Shown: positions 52,058-61,878 of the stretch, piece after piece
How the letters are laid out: every line of letters starts with the position of its first letter
Numbering within the stretch: position 1 is the stretch's first letter
From: Carboxylicivirga mesophila
GTDB lineage: Bacteria; Bacteroidota; Bacteroidia; Bacteroidales; Marinilabiliaceae
Assembly: GCF_018271975.1 (NCBI RefSeq)
Contig: NZ_JAGUCN010000025.1
Coordinates: 1-64,000 of the forward strand
DNA length: 64,000 nt
Reading direction: 5' to 3'
Program-made: the position numbers and the translations under genes
Notes under the pieces: generated by a model
Told to the model about the DNA's origin: nothing
The model's input: only the letters and a program-made list of their open reading frames with translations
The model's database searches: none

Positions 52058-53278
52058 CTATGTTCTGATTTTATGTCCTTTTATGCCATAGTACAAAATG
52101 AATAAAAAGCAAGGGATGCAAATCATATAAGCATTTTGAGCGCCAAATACATCTTTCAACGAGGCAAAAGCTGTTGGTATCAAAGCACCACCAACAATGG
52201 CAATAACCATCAATGAAGATCCCGCCTTGGTAAATTTACCCAACTCAGTCATCGCCAGGGGCCATAGAGCCGGCCACATTAACGAGCATCCCAATGCCAT
52301 AAAAGCAATAAAATAAATGGAGTACTGTTCGGGCACCACTACGGTCATCACTGACCCAAACAAGGCCAGGTAGGCACAAATGCGCAAAGCCTTATCCTGA
52401 CTAATATACTTAGGAATTAACAGAGCTCCGCAAATATATCCAATGACCATTCCAATTGGTGCAATCCATGCATAATATTCGGCATTTGCCAGGCCAAGTG
52501 TAGTAGCGTAATCGACCAGTGTACCCAGTGATATGGTTTCTACCCCAACATATAAAAACAGAGCCAGAACGCCCAATAAGAGGTGTGGAAACTGCCAAAC
52601 AGAAGATTTGCTGGCTGCATACGGACAATCTTCACCATTTTCATCATCTTCACCAGCTGCTTTTACCTCCGGCAGTGGAGCTAATAGTGCCAATAGGCCT
52701 AAAAGCAGGAATACACCAATGATGATCATAAATGGTAAGTTGATATCCGTCAACTGCACCATATCTACTTCCTTTCCTATAACAAGCGCCAAAAACAAAG
52801 GAGCGATTGGCCAGGCCAGCTTATTGGCTATACCCATTATACTCATGCGTTTAGCAGCACTCTCGATAGGACCAAGTATGGTAATATAAGGATTTACGGA
52901 AGCTTGCAGAAAAGTATTTCCCATACCACTGATAAAAGAAGCCACAAGGAATAACGCTAAGCTCTCATTGTTAGCAGATGGAATAAACAGGTAGAAACCC
53001 ACTGCAAACATTAAGAAAGATAATGCCATGGTATTTTTATAACCAATCTTACCAATTACCAAAGATGCCGGATAGCCAAACAACAGGAAGGCCGAGAAAG
53101 TGGCAGCCAGAACCAGGTAAGATTCTGTGGAGCTGATCTCAAGAGCCGAGTTTAATAAAGGAATTAAATAACTGTTAATGCCCAATGCAAACCCGATTGC
53201 AAAGAACATTAGCCCAATAATCGTTATAGGGACCAGAAAGCTTTTCTGGTCATGAGTATTAGTACTTGCCATATTCAA
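52058..53278 (-). CDS. Sugar MFS transporter (FucP/GluP family)
   Basis: This inner-membrane sugar-proton symporter of 406 residues has about 12 membrane segments. The family signature is visible as FFAIGFALGINSYLIPLL at the start and GNTFLQASVNPYITILGP in the middle, the latter typical of fucose and glucose/galactose permeases. A charged loop with EDDENGEDC separates the two halves. No kinase, isomerase or regulator is beside it. The sugar is undecided among glucose, galactose, fucose and N-acetylhexosamines. It could import monosaccharides released by the loci in this window. Confidence 0.88.
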   Translation of the reverse strand: MNMASTNTHDQKSFLVPITIIGLMFFAIGFALGINSYLIPLLNSALEISSTESYLVLAATFSAFLLFGYPASLVIGKIGYKNTMALSFLMFAVGFYLFIPSANNESLALFLVASFISGMGNTFLQASVNPYITILGPIESAAKRMSIMGIANKLAWPIAPLFLALVIGKEVDMVQLTDINLPFMIIIGVFLLLGLLALLAPLPEVKAAGEDDENGEDCPYAASKSSVWQFPHLLLGVLALFLYVGVETISLGTLVDYATTLGLANAEYYAWIAPIGMVIGYICGALLIPKYISQDKALRICAYLALFGSVMTVVVPEQYSIYFIAFMALGCSLMWPALWPLAMTELGKFTKAGSSLMVIAIVGGALIPTAFASLKDVFGAQNAYMICIPCFLFILYYGIKGHKIRT

Positions 53279-53305
53279 TAGTTTTGTTTTAGTTTATTGA
53301 TGTGG

Positions 53306-53313
53306 CAAATATA
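53306..53313 (-). promoter_or_regulatory. TAnnTTTG promoter element for MFS transporter
   Basis: On the minus strand TATATTTG matches the consensus, about 28 bases before the start codon. No TTG is found at the usual spacing. Confidence 0.45.
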
Positions 53314-53396
53314 CACTTAAAACAGAAAGCTGTCGTATTCTTACGGTTTAATATTGTATTCTTTCGTATTATTTTCTTTCGAAAGCCAATGTAATA

Positions 53397-53855
53397 TTAA
53401 TTGCAATTTTCGGATATCATATGTATACGCGCTTTACAAAACCTTCCTCGTAAGATGGTCCGCAATTGATCATTGTAATAAGTTTGCCATGCAGCTTGCA
53501 TGTCACTTCCTATTTTCCGTATTTCAACCTGAAACTGCTCAATAGGCGTGCGGGTGCGCAAGGCCTTCACCAACCTAACGCTGTCAACCCTTTCCTGCTC
53601 TGTCGCAAAGTCCATCATCAGGTTAAATAATTCGCGGGATGTAAGAGGTTCAATTTTAAAATAGTTATCCGGATTTTCTTCTATTTCAGCATACAGCAAC
53701 TCATAATCCTGATCATCAAAATCCATGAAGTCTATCTTCTCCTCAGTTTCGGGGAAAGCGACTATTCGATTACTACCTCGCTGAATATAAACACTTAGGT
53801 TATCATTTAATAGCTTAATGATACTATCGATCAGTTCTGATTTATTTTTCATCAC
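53397..53855 (-). CDS. UPF0158-family protein, function unknown
   Basis: A 152-residue cytoplasmic protein. The middle and end (KIEPLTSRELFNLMMDF, then LVKALRTRTPIEQFQVEIRKIG and AAWQTYYNDQL) follow the pattern of UPF0158 proteins. The N-terminal 60 residues are acidic (TEEKIDFMDFDDQDYELL). No catalytic motif is visible. It stands alone between a transporter and an ECF sigma gene that reads the other way, so context gives no function. Confidence 0.6.
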   Translation of the reverse strand: MMKNKSELIDSIIKLLNDNLSVYIQRGSNRIVAFPETEEKIDFMDFDDQDYELLYAEIEENPDNYFKIEPLTSRELFNLMMDFATEQERVDSVRLVKALRTRTPIEQFQVEIRKIGSDMQAAWQTYYNDQLRTILRGRFCKARIHMISENCN

Positions 53856-53978
53856 TGTAATATTTAAGGTACGTGTGTTGCACCTAAAATTAATGATAAT
53901 CTGCTAATATTTCAGGTTCAATTGACCAAAAGAATAAGAAAAAACAACAGAAGTAATTAAAATTGACATATCTCATAA

Positions 53979-54009
53979 TTTGCATTTTCAATTGCGCTGT
54001 TTATTTTTA
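53979..54009 (+). promoter_or_regulatory. Promoter of the second ECF sigma gene
   Basis: TTTG (53979-53982), 19 bases and TATTTTTA (54002-54009) match the Bacteroidota consensus except for the last base, the same variation as in front of the other sigma gene. Confidence 0.65.
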
Positions 54010-54065
54010 CGTCTTTCAAAATATTTCATCCATCTACATAGAATCCAAAAAGGAAAGTATCTGAA

Positions 54066-54653
54066 ATGCAGTATTCGCTTGATATAGATATGAGCCTCTT
54101 AAAATCGGGGCACGAAGCAACTTTCGAACAAGTGTATAATGCATTTTATAGCTCGCTCTATTTTTTTGCCAACCAATACATTAATAAAAATGCCGACGCA
54201 GAGAACCTGGTACAGGAAACCTTTCTGGCTTTATGGATGTACAAAGAAAACCTTTCAGGTAACACTCCCGGTTCTATTAAAGCATGGCTTTACACCACCC
54301 TTAAAAATAAGTGCCTGAATCACCTGGAAAAAGAATCTCATAAATTAAACTACAATAACCACCAGCTTCATCAGTATAAAATAGATATAGATATCCTGGG
54401 GCATATGGAAATTTCTGAAGTAACATTCGATGAAATTGAACGGTTGCTATACAAAGCACTGGAACAAATGCCTGAACAGTGCCGGCGCGTATTTGAAATG
54501 AGCCGATTCAAAAATCTAAAAAATAAAGAAATAGCCAATAGCCTGAATATCTCAACCAAGGCCGTGGAAGCAAACATTACCCGTGCACTTAAACATCTGC
54601 GTATTCATCTGAAAGATTATCTTCCCTTGTGCATTCTGCTGGGTTTACTCTAG
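54066..54653 (+). CDS. ECF RNA polymerase sigma factor
   Basis: This 195-residue sigma-70 family factor shows region 2 (VYNAFYSSLYFFANQYINKNADAENLVQETFLALW) and region 4 (MPEQCRRVFEMSRFKNLKNKEIANSLNISTKAVEANITRALKHLR). It has the same layout as the sigma at 48611-49210, but the residues differ widely, so promoter choice may differ. It begins a locus with Crp/Fnr, FecR, SusC and SusD, all on the same strand. The anti-sigma gene is not adjacent but one gene further on. Confidence 0.95.
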   Translation: MQYSLDIDMSLLKSGHEATFEQVYNAFYSSLYFFANQYINKNADAENLVQETFLALWMYKENLSGNTPGSIKAWLYTTLKNKCLNHLEKESHKLNYNNHQLHQYKIDIDILGHMEISEVTFDEIERLLYKALEQMPEQCRRVFEMSRFKNLKNKEIANSLNISTKAVEANITRALKHLRIHLKDYLPLCILLGLL

Positions 54654-54758
54654 TCAATTTATAGTTAAAGCCTCAATATAGGGTATTATTTGGTTTACCT
54701 GTCTTAATATTAAGATGAAGCCATTCCTTAACTTGTTTTTCAATGAACTGTAAATGAG

Positions 54759-55451
54759 ATGAAACACATGAATGTAACAGCAACTGCACTTCAGTCATTT
54801 AATATCTTTAATTCATTAACAACGGAAGAATTAGATTACTTGACCGAGAATATAATTTGCAGAGAAGTAAATGTAAATACAACTTTATATGAAGAACATT
54901 GCCACATAAGCAGTTTAACATTGTTATTAGATGGCATTATACAACAATCAAAAATGGGTCCCAGGGGAAGAAATGTAATTATTCGCTATGCCAAAGCAGG
55001 CGAAATTGTAGGTTTCCGCTCAATGATGACCAACGAACTAGCCTGCACTACTACAAAAACCATCACTAAAGCCAAGATTGGACTTATTAATAAGGACTGC
55101 TTACTAAATATTTTGTACTCCAATTCGCAAGTTTGGCTAAAGCTGATTAGGCATGCATGCGGCGAATTAGATCAAACACAACATTCTATTGTTAACCTTA
55201 CTCAAAAACAGATTAGAGGCAGGGTAGCCATTGGTTTGCTATACCTTAAAAACACATTTGGATTAGACGAGGACCGCCTTCTTAATATATCTATCTCACG
55301 AAAAGACTTTGCAGGTCTGATTGGTGCGGCACCAGAGTCTGCTGTACGGATGTTAGCTGAATTCAAAGACATCCGGATTATTGACTTTATTGGTAAAAAA
55401 ATTCGCATAAATAAAATGGAAACTTTACTAAAATACAGTAGAATTTGCTAA
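54759..55451 (+). CDS. Crp/Fnr-family transcriptional regulator
   Basis: This 230-residue regulator has an N-terminal cyclic-nucleotide-binding-like beta barrel (LTTEELDYLTENI, GIIQQSKMGPRGRNVIIRYAKAGEIVGF) and a C-terminal winged helix (ISRKDFAGLIGAAPESAVRMLAEFKDIRII). The usual cAMP-binding phosphate loop residues are not obvious and there is no Fnr-type Cys cluster, so the signal is unknown. It sits 105 bases after the sigma gene and 141 bases before fecR on the same strand, an unusual place for such a gene. An ATG three codons in is an alternative start. Confidence 0.88.
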   Translation: MKHMNVTATALQSFNIFNSLTTEELDYLTENIICREVNVNTTLYEEHCHISSLTLLLDGIIQQSKMGPRGRNVIIRYAKAGEIVGFRSMMTNELACTTTKTITKAKIGLINKDCLLNILYSNSQVWLKLIRHACGELDQTQHSIVNLTQKQIRGRVAIGLLYLKNTFGLDEDRLLNISISRKDFAGLIGAAPESAVRMLAEFKDIRIIDFIGKKIRINKMETLLKYSRIC

Positions 55452-55592
55452 TTACAGTAACAGTGCATACCTGAACAACAAACGATTACAACCACATAGA
55501 TGCTCATTTGAAGAAATCATCAGTTAAATTTGTAGTAGAATGTAGGGTATTTAATCCGCTACCTGTCTTAGTTAACGAAGAAGAGAAACACA

Positions 55593-56573
55593 ATGGATAA
55601 AAACACCATTTGGCAGCTGATAACCAAACAGCTGCCGACCGACAAAGAAAAGCAGGTTTGGGACGAAATCGTGCAATCACCCGAACTGTTGACAACTTAT
55701 AAAGACCTGAAAAGAACATGGTCCCTTTCTGGTAGCCAGCCGCAATTTTCTGATGAGCAGCTTGAACAACGTTATTCACAATTCAAAAACAGGTATCAGA
55801 AACCAAGTATTGGCACTAAATTTCTTAGGCAATTTGCAGGATATGCTGCAGCCATTATAATTGCTTTTGCTGCTTCGTATGCCTTGTGGCATATTTCCGA
55901 TAAAAGTAAGCCCATTACTAATCAGGTTATGCATTTCGAAGCCGGACAAGGCAGTATAAACAGTTTTGTATTAGCTGATGGTTCCATTATCTGGCTCAAC
56001 TCTAATAGTTCTATTGATATAGTAAGCATTGCTGATAATTCAGTGGAAGTAAACCTGACTGGTGAAGCATTATTTGATATTATCCACGACGATAAGCGCC
56101 GCTTTATAGTGAATGTCCGCAACTTAATTATCGAAGATCTAGGCACGCGTTTTACCGTACGTAACTATAACAACGATAATGAAATAACTGCGACCCTGAT
56201 TGATGGAGAAATAGCTGTAAAAGATAGTGCGCATCTACTGAGCCAGGTATTAGCACCTGGTCAAAAACTGAGTTATTCCATCGATGATGGCACTTATACG
56301 ATTAACACTATTGACACTACTTATACAGGCAAATGGACCGAAGAAAAGTTTGAGTTTGTTAATAAAACATTAGGTGATATTGCCAGGGATTTGGAAAATT
56401 GGTATGGTGTCACCATCACTTTTAAAGACGATAAGCTAAAGCAGGAGCGCTTCACAGGGGTTATACAGAAAAGCACCTCTATTGAGAACGTGCTGGATAT
56501 CATTACCTATCCGGCAGGTATTAAATACAGTATTAACGCATCTAAAAACACGAAAGAAATAATGATCCACTAA
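55593..56573 (+). CDS. FecR-family anti-sigma factor
   Basis: This 326-residue inner-membrane anti-sigma factor of the second locus begins with a short cytoplasmic N-terminus (IWQLITKQLPTDKEKQVWDEIV). The membrane segment is near 85-106 (AGYAAAIIIAFAASYALWHI). The periplasmic FecR domain has NSFVLADGSIIWLNSNSSI and GEALFDIIHDDKRRFIVNV, and a C-terminal DUF4974 domain ends with RFTGVIQKSTSIENVLDIIT. It should receive the signal from the STN domain of the SusC encoded 93 bases downstream and control the ECF sigma upstream. Confidence 0.93.
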   Translation: MDKNTIWQLITKQLPTDKEKQVWDEIVQSPELLTTYKDLKRTWSLSGSQPQFSDEQLEQRYSQFKNRYQKPSIGTKFLRQFAGYAAAIIIAFAASYALWHISDKSKPITNQVMHFEAGQGSINSFVLADGSIIWLNSNSSIDIVSIADNSVEVNLTGEALFDIIHDDKRRFIVNVRNLIIEDLGTRFTVRNYNNDNEITATLIDGEIAVKDSAHLLSQVLAPGQKLSYSIDDGTYTINTIDTTYTGKWTEEKFEFVNKTLGDIARDLENWYGVTITFKDDKLKQERFTGVIQKSTSIENVLDIITYPAGIKYSINASKNTKEIMIH

Positions 56574-56575
56574 AA

Positions 56576-56607
56576 AAGCAGCAGCCAGGTGGAAGCGGCT
56601 ACTGCTT
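56576..56607 (+). terminator. Hairpin between fecR and susC, possible attenuator
   Basis: AAGCAGCAGCC and GGCTACTGCTT pair with one mismatch around a 10-base loop, followed by AAGATTTT. The other ECF locus has a hairpin in the same fecR-susC gap. Confidence 0.45.
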
Positions 56608-56666
56608 AAGATTTTACGAAACTGCTCTAACAGTTTCATAATGTTTAATAATAACATCACAAATTT

Positions 56667-59600
56667 ATGAAAAAAAAGCAAACAGAGCCCAGGTGGGATC
56701 ACCTTGGCATTGGAAAAATTCTACGCATCATGAAAATCATGTTCGTTCTGATGGTCGCATTTGGCTTATCGGTATCAGCAACTGGATTCAGCCAAAACAA
56801 TAAGCTGACATTACGTTTGAAAAATGCCACGCTTCTTGAGATATTCAAAGAAATTGAAGCCAATACCGACTTAGGATTCTTGTATAAGGACGATCAGATT
56901 GATCAGAACAAAACTTATTCGATCAATGCTACTAATCAGGATATTCATGAGGTATTGACTCAAGTACTTAACGAGGCTGACTACACATTTACTATTATCG
57001 AAAACAATGTGGTCATTACCAAAGTAACCAATACAGCCAAAACAACTGTAGTGCAACAGCGTATGACTGTAACTGGTCAGGTAGTAGATGCCAATGGCGA
57101 ACCTTTGCCTGGTGTCAATGTTTATGACAAATCCAATCCGCAAAACGGAGTAATAACAGGCATTGACGGCAGCTACACCATAACTGTTGATAATGCTGAT
57201 GCCTCGCTGATGTTCTCCTTCATAGGTTTTGAAGATCAGGAAGTACAAATAGCCGGTCGCTCACAGGTTAATATAACACTACTGGAAGAACAAATAGGAC
57301 TGGAAGAAGTAGTTGTAACAGGTTACGGAACCATTACCAAAGAAGCTTATACCGGTTCGGCAGCCGTTGTAAGCGCCAAAAAAATCGAGGAACGCCCGGT
57401 GGCCTCATTCCAGGATGTATTAAGAGGTAACTCGCCTGGTACAATTGTTACAGGAACTGGTCAGCCAGGTGCTATGAACACCGTTCGATTAAGAGGTATC
57501 AGTTCAATGAATGCCTCCAATGCGCCCCTGTATGTAATTGATGGCGTTATTATGGATGTATCAAATATGTCCGGAAGTTCTGACTATGCAACCAACCCGC
57601 TTAACTCCATTAACCCTTCCGACATTAAGTCGATGACTATTTTAAAAGATGCTGCTTCTGCATCATTATATGGTTCAAGGGGAGCCAACGGTGTGATTGT
57701 TATCACCACCAAGCAGGGCCGAAATACCGACAAACCACAGTACAGTGTTGATGTACAAATGGGTGTATCGCAAATATTTAATGCCAGCAAACCCGATTTG
57801 GTGAACAAAGATGAGTTTATGGAGTTATGGCTGGAAGGCGAAATGCACTATCAGGTAAGACGCAAAACCGGTTATGATGATTTCTTTAGTGAGATAAAGA
57901 ATTTGTATGCTGATAAGGAAGGTTACGAAGTGAGTGGCCGCAATTTCTACGAATGGCAGAACTATGCCAAAGAACAGTTTAACAGTCACTTTGCAATATA
58001 CAGTCCTAACAACGATGATTATTACGACGAGTTCTTTGATGAGGATGGTAATCCGGGTGCCGACTACAATAAATTGTCCAATACCAATTGGTTTGATGAA
58101 GTAACCCGTGTGGCCCCATTCCAGAAATACAATGTATCAACCAATGGTGGTAACGCGCATTTTAACTACTACGCATCATTGGAATACTTCAATCAGGAAG
58201 GTATTATTATTGGTAGTGGCCTGGAGCGTTACTCCCTAAGAACTAACCTGTCATCGAAACCCAAAGGCGCCTTATTCCATTGGGGCATTAACAGTATGGT
58301 ATCATACAGCGACCAGAGCGGACCGCGAGCCAATGCCTATGGTTATGCCATGCCACAATATACTGCACTGGCCATTGCACCCGTTGCACCGGTTTACCTC
58401 GAAGATGGCTCGTACAATCTGAGCCTGCCTAAAGGGGTTAACAATAACCAAAACCCAGTGGCAGTAGCTAATGAAAACTATTACCTGCGCCCTCAAACCA
58501 AGATCATCACTTCAGGTTGGATTCAGCTGAATTTCACCGATTGGTTAAATGTTAACAGCCGGACGAACCTTGATTACACGCATGCCCGTCGTCGCAATTG
58601 GTATAACAAAGATTTCGGAGATGGTAAGTCGGACAACGGTTCACTTTATGAACGCGATGCCCGTAGCAGGAAAATTAGTAACACCACCTTGCTTAATTTC
58701 AACAAAACGCTTAACGATGTGCATAGTATAACCGCCTATGCCGGTACCGAAGTGGAAGATTTACGCTACCAATATACAGGTGCAACAGGTATTAATTTCC
58801 CGACCAACAAAACACCTTATTTAAGTGCTGCGGCAACGCCCGAGAGTGTTTTTGGTTCAGGCCATGAATACGGCATGTTCTCCATCCTTTCTCAAGTTAA
58901 CTATGTGTACAATGGTAAATATTATGCATCAGCATCATTCAGAACTGATGAGTCATCGCGTTTTTCACCAGAAAATCGTCGTGGCAGCTTCTGGTCATTA
59001 TCCGGAGCATGGCGCATTTCTGATGAAGCATTCTTAAGCGATGTTTCGTTCCTCGATAACCTGAAGTTGAAAGCAAGTATTGGTACCAACGGTACGCTTC
59101 CTTCTGAATTATATGCCTGGCAATCGGTTTATTCGTTTGGCTACGACTACAAAGAAACCCCGGGAGCTACACCTCCAAGCATTGCCAACAGCGATCTGAC
59201 TTGGGAGGAAAACCAGGTGTATAACATTGGTTTTGAATCGCGTTGGTTTAACCGTATCAATTTTAACCTGGAATATTACAACCGCGAAACAAAGAACCTG
59301 TTGCAAGACCTGCCTATTTCAGGAACAGCAGGCTTCTCATCTATGCTAATCAACTCTAACGCCAGTTTAACTAACCAGGGAATCGAGGTGGATGTGAATG
59401 CTGATATTATTCGCAATTCTGATTTCAATTGGAATATTAATGTAAACGCAGCCACACTTAAAAACAGATTCTCAGGACTGGATAACGATATTATTGGCTC
59501 TACTCAAATTCAGCGCAACGGCGAAAGCTACTACAGCTGGTACATGCCCGAGTGGGCTGGTGTCGACCCTGAAACAGGTGAGCAACAATGGTATGGTAGT

Positions 59601-60164
59601 GATGAAGATGGCAATGAAATAATTGTAAAAGACTACGACGATGCTGAACGCCGCATCCTAGGGACAGCATTGCCTAAAGTAACCGGAGGTATTTCATCTT
59701 CTTTCAGCTGGAAAGGTATAGATCTTAGCTTCCTGTTTACCTACGGCATGGGCCACCACGTGATGGATTATACCGGAAGAACCGCCACCAAGAACGATGG
59801 TTACCGCGACTACAGAGGTATCGAACGCAGCCAGCTGGACCGATGGACGCCTGACAACACCAGTGGAACAAACCCTATCCGCGTTAACTCATCAGGCACC
59901 TGGAACCGCTATCGTTCGTCAAGGTATGTATACAAAGGCGACTACCTGAAACTGAAAAATATAAAACTACAATACACCATTCCTGTGTCAATCACTCAAA
60001 AGCTGAAGTTACGCAGCGCTAGTGTATTTGCCCAAGCCGAAAACTTATGGGTAGCCACAGAATTAGATGGTTTTGATCCTGAAATTTCCTTAAGTGGATT
60101 CAGAGATGCCGACCAGTATCCAACCGCTACAACCTATACGTTTGGTGTAAAGCTTAACTTTTAA
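56667..60164 (+). CDS. SusC/RagA transporter with STN signalling domain
   Basis: This 1165-residue TonB-dependent transporter is the longest SusC in the window. After a signal peptide (about 20-42, LMVAFGLSVSATGFSQ) come an STN domain (about 45-120), a carboxypeptidase-regulatory-like domain (VTGQVVDANGEPLPGVNVYD), the hinge EEVVVTGYGTITKEAYTGSA, a plug with LYVIDGVIM and SLYGSRGANGVIVITTK, and the barrel ending TFGVKLNF. The STN domain and upstream fecR place it under trans-envelope control. SusD follows after 11 bases. No enzyme in the locus hints at the cargo. Confidence 0.94.
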   Translation: MKKKQTEPRWDHLGIGKILRIMKIMFVLMVAFGLSVSATGFSQNNKLTLRLKNATLLEIFKEIEANTDLGFLYKDDQIDQNKTYSINATNQDIHEVLTQVLNEADYTFTIIENNVVITKVTNTAKTTVVQQRMTVTGQVVDANGEPLPGVNVYDKSNPQNGVITGIDGSYTITVDNADASLMFSFIGFEDQEVQIAGRSQVNITLLEEQIGLEEVVVTGYGTITKEAYTGSAAVVSAKKIEERPVASFQDVLRGNSPGTIVTGTGQPGAMNTVRLRGISSMNASNAPLYVIDGVIMDVSNMSGSSDYATNPLNSINPSDIKSMTILKDAASASLYGSRGANGVIVITTKQGRNTDKPQYSVDVQMGVSQIFNASKPDLVNKDEFMELWLEGEMHYQVRRKTGYDDFFSEIKNLYADKEGYEVSGRNFYEWQNYAKEQFNSHFAIYSPNNDDYYDEFFDEDGNPGADYNKLSNTNWFDEVTRVAPFQKYNVSTNGGNAHFNYYASLEYFNQEGIIIGSGLERYSLRTNLSSKPKGALFHWGINSMVSYSDQSGPRANAYGYAMPQYTALAIAPVAPVYLEDGSYNLSLPKGVNNNQNPVAVANENYYLRPQTKIITSGWIQLNFTDWLNVNSRTNLDYTHARRRNWYNKDFGDGKSDNGSLYERDARSRKISNTTLLNFNKTLNDVHSITAYAGTEVEDLRYQYTGATGINFPTNKTPYLSAAATPESVFGSGHEYGMFSILSQVNYVYNGKYYASASFRTDESSRFSPENRRGSFWSLSGAWRISDEAFLSDVSFLDNLKLKASIGTNGTLPSELYAWQSVYSFGYDYKETPGATPPSIANSDLTWEENQVYNIGFESRWFNRINFNLEYYNRETKNLLQDLPISGTAGFSSMLINSNASLTNQGIEVDVNADIIRNSDFNWNINVNAATLKNRFSGLDNDIIGSTQIQRNGESYYSWYMPEWAGVDPETGEQQWYGSDEDGNEIIVKDYDDAERRILGTALPKVTGGISSSFSWKGIDLSFLFTYGMGHHVMDYTGRTATKNDGYRDYRGIERSQLDRWTPDNTSGTNPIRVNSSGTWNRYRSSRYVYKGDYLKLKNIKLQYTIPVSITQKLKLRSASVFAQAENLWVATELDGFDPEISLSGFRDADQYPTATTYTFGVKLNF

Positions 60165-60175
60165 TACGCAACAAC

Positions 60176-61687
60176 ATGAAAAATAAAATATTAATATTCA
60201 CATTAGTGATGGCCCTATTCGCCGGATGCGATGATGTACTTGACAAGGAACCTCTTACATCGATACCTGACCTTGACATGTTTACCGATACAGAAGGGGC
60301 TCAGCAAGCTTTAAATGGTATCTATAACGAGATATCTGATGAAGACTATTACGGGCGTTTGATGTATGCTTTCGAAGGCTCCAAAGGACCTGATTTTTAT
60401 GTGGAAGATACAGGTAACCGCTTCCAGGAGGAAAATGGCTATCGCGAATCATCCACATTGGATGCTTATGCCGATGCTGCCTGGGAAAGAATTTACAGCT
60501 CCATCTTCCTTTGTAACAAAATGCTATCTAATATCGATAATGCAGAAGGTGAAGCCGATGAGCTTAAACGACTAAAGGGAGAAGCCTTGGCCCTTAGGGG
60601 ATTAGCCTACTTCGATTTAATGCGTTTATTTGCTTATCCACCCACCTTCTCCATCGCAGGTGGCGATAACTACAACGATATGTACAAATGGGGAGTACCT
60701 TTATTACTATCTCAGGAAGATAATAGTGCTGCATCTATTAATCCGCCTACACGTGAGGAAGCAATCGATTGCTATATACAAATACTTAGTGATCTGAATG
60801 AAGCGGCTCAGTTGCTAAACGGCATCTCAGCCAGTGACGGAACTATTTCTTATCAGGCGGTTAATGCACTACTTGCCCGTACCTACTTATACATGGGTCA
60901 ATGGGATAATGCCATTGCTGCCGGAGAAAAAGCACTTGGTGGATCTTCTATGTTAGCTTACGACAACTATACAACTTCATACTATAGTGCTTATAACAGT
61001 GAAAGCATCTGGGAACTTCAGTATTCGTTGGCCGATAATCTTGGGTCTAATTCGCTCAATCATCTGACTCGTAATCCAACCATAGATATTCCAGGCGATC
61101 CTAATGACGGGAAAATTGCTGATGACAAAATTGGTTACGCCGGTTACGGAGGCAATGTGTACCTGAGAGAAGTATTAAACGAAGTAGATGGCGACGTACG
61201 TCAGTACCTGATTTGTGATAATGAACTGGGTGACGACACCGGTATTCGCAAATACATTGGTGACGGCAATCACTCGGTGCACAACATCTACATGGTTCGC
61301 CTGCCCGAGGTATATCTTACTCTGGCCGAATCCTATGCGGAGCAAGGTACAAATATGACAAAGGCCGCTGAATACATGAATTACGTGTATGAAGCCCGCA
61401 CCAATGTTGTGTACACAGCACCGGCAACCACTGAATTGTTGATTGCTGATATTTTAAAAGAACGCCGCAAAGAACTGGTGTTGGAAGGACATACATTTTG
61501 GGATCATTTCCGCCGCGCCATTCCGTTCCAACGCGAAGCTGAAGGTAACGTAAGTAATGATGTGGCTTATATCGATTATACGCAGCCTCAAGTGGTTTAC
61601 CCCATTCCAATGAACGAAATGGAGGCTAATCCAAACATCAGAAACCAGCAAAATCCGGGTTATGCACCGTATACAGGTGGACAGTAG
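60176..61687 (+). CDS. SusD/RagB-family surface lipoprotein
   Basis: This 503-residue surface lipoprotein (LFAGC, Cys18) opens with DDVLDKEPLTSIPDLDMF and carries the family helices LKGEALALRGLAYFDLMRLFAYP and RRKELVLEGHTFWDHFRRAI. The C-terminus has VVYPIPMNEMEANPNIRNQQNPGY, common in RagB-type proteins. It forms the lid of the SusC encoded 11 bases upstream. The unit ends at a strong terminator, so no degradative enzyme is co-transcribed. Enzymes for this uptake pair must lie elsewhere. Confidence 0.94.
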   Translation: MKNKILIFTLVMALFAGCDDVLDKEPLTSIPDLDMFTDTEGAQQALNGIYNEISDEDYYGRLMYAFEGSKGPDFYVEDTGNRFQEENGYRESSTLDAYADAAWERIYSSIFLCNKMLSNIDNAEGEADELKRLKGEALALRGLAYFDLMRLFAYPPTFSIAGGDNYNDMYKWGVPLLLSQEDNSAASINPPTREEAIDCYIQILSDLNEAAQLLNGISASDGTISYQAVNALLARTYLYMGQWDNAIAAGEKALGGSSMLAYDNYTTSYYSAYNSESIWELQYSLADNLGSNSLNHLTRNPTIDIPGDPNDGKIADDKIGYAGYGGNVYLREVLNEVDGDVRQYLICDNELGDDTGIRKYIGDGNHSVHNIYMVRLPEVYLTLAESYAEQGTNMTKAAEYMNYVYEARTNVVYTAPATTELLIADILKERRKELVLEGHTFWDHFRRAIPFQREAEGNVSNDVAYIDYTQPQVVYPIPMNEMEANPNIRNQQNPGYAPYTGGQ

Positions 61688-61740
61688 AGTCATATTTTTC
61701 TAAAGGTTTAGTTAATTAATGCCTGCATAACAAGGATTAT

Positions 61741-61784
61741 ATGCCGAAGAAGCAATAGTGTGACGCGCTTCTTCGGCATTTTTT
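61741..61784 (+). terminator. Strong terminator after second ECF SusCD unit
   Basis: Perfect 13-base arms ATGCCGAAGAAGC (61741-61753) and complement (61767-61779) with a T run through 61784. Confidence 0.93.
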
Positions 61785-61878
61785 AGTTAGTCAAACACTC
61801 TACCTTCAGCTTTCATGCCCTTTAAAGCTTAACTATTTGAAACATTGATTGTATTTTAGTTGAAAAATTTATTTACCC

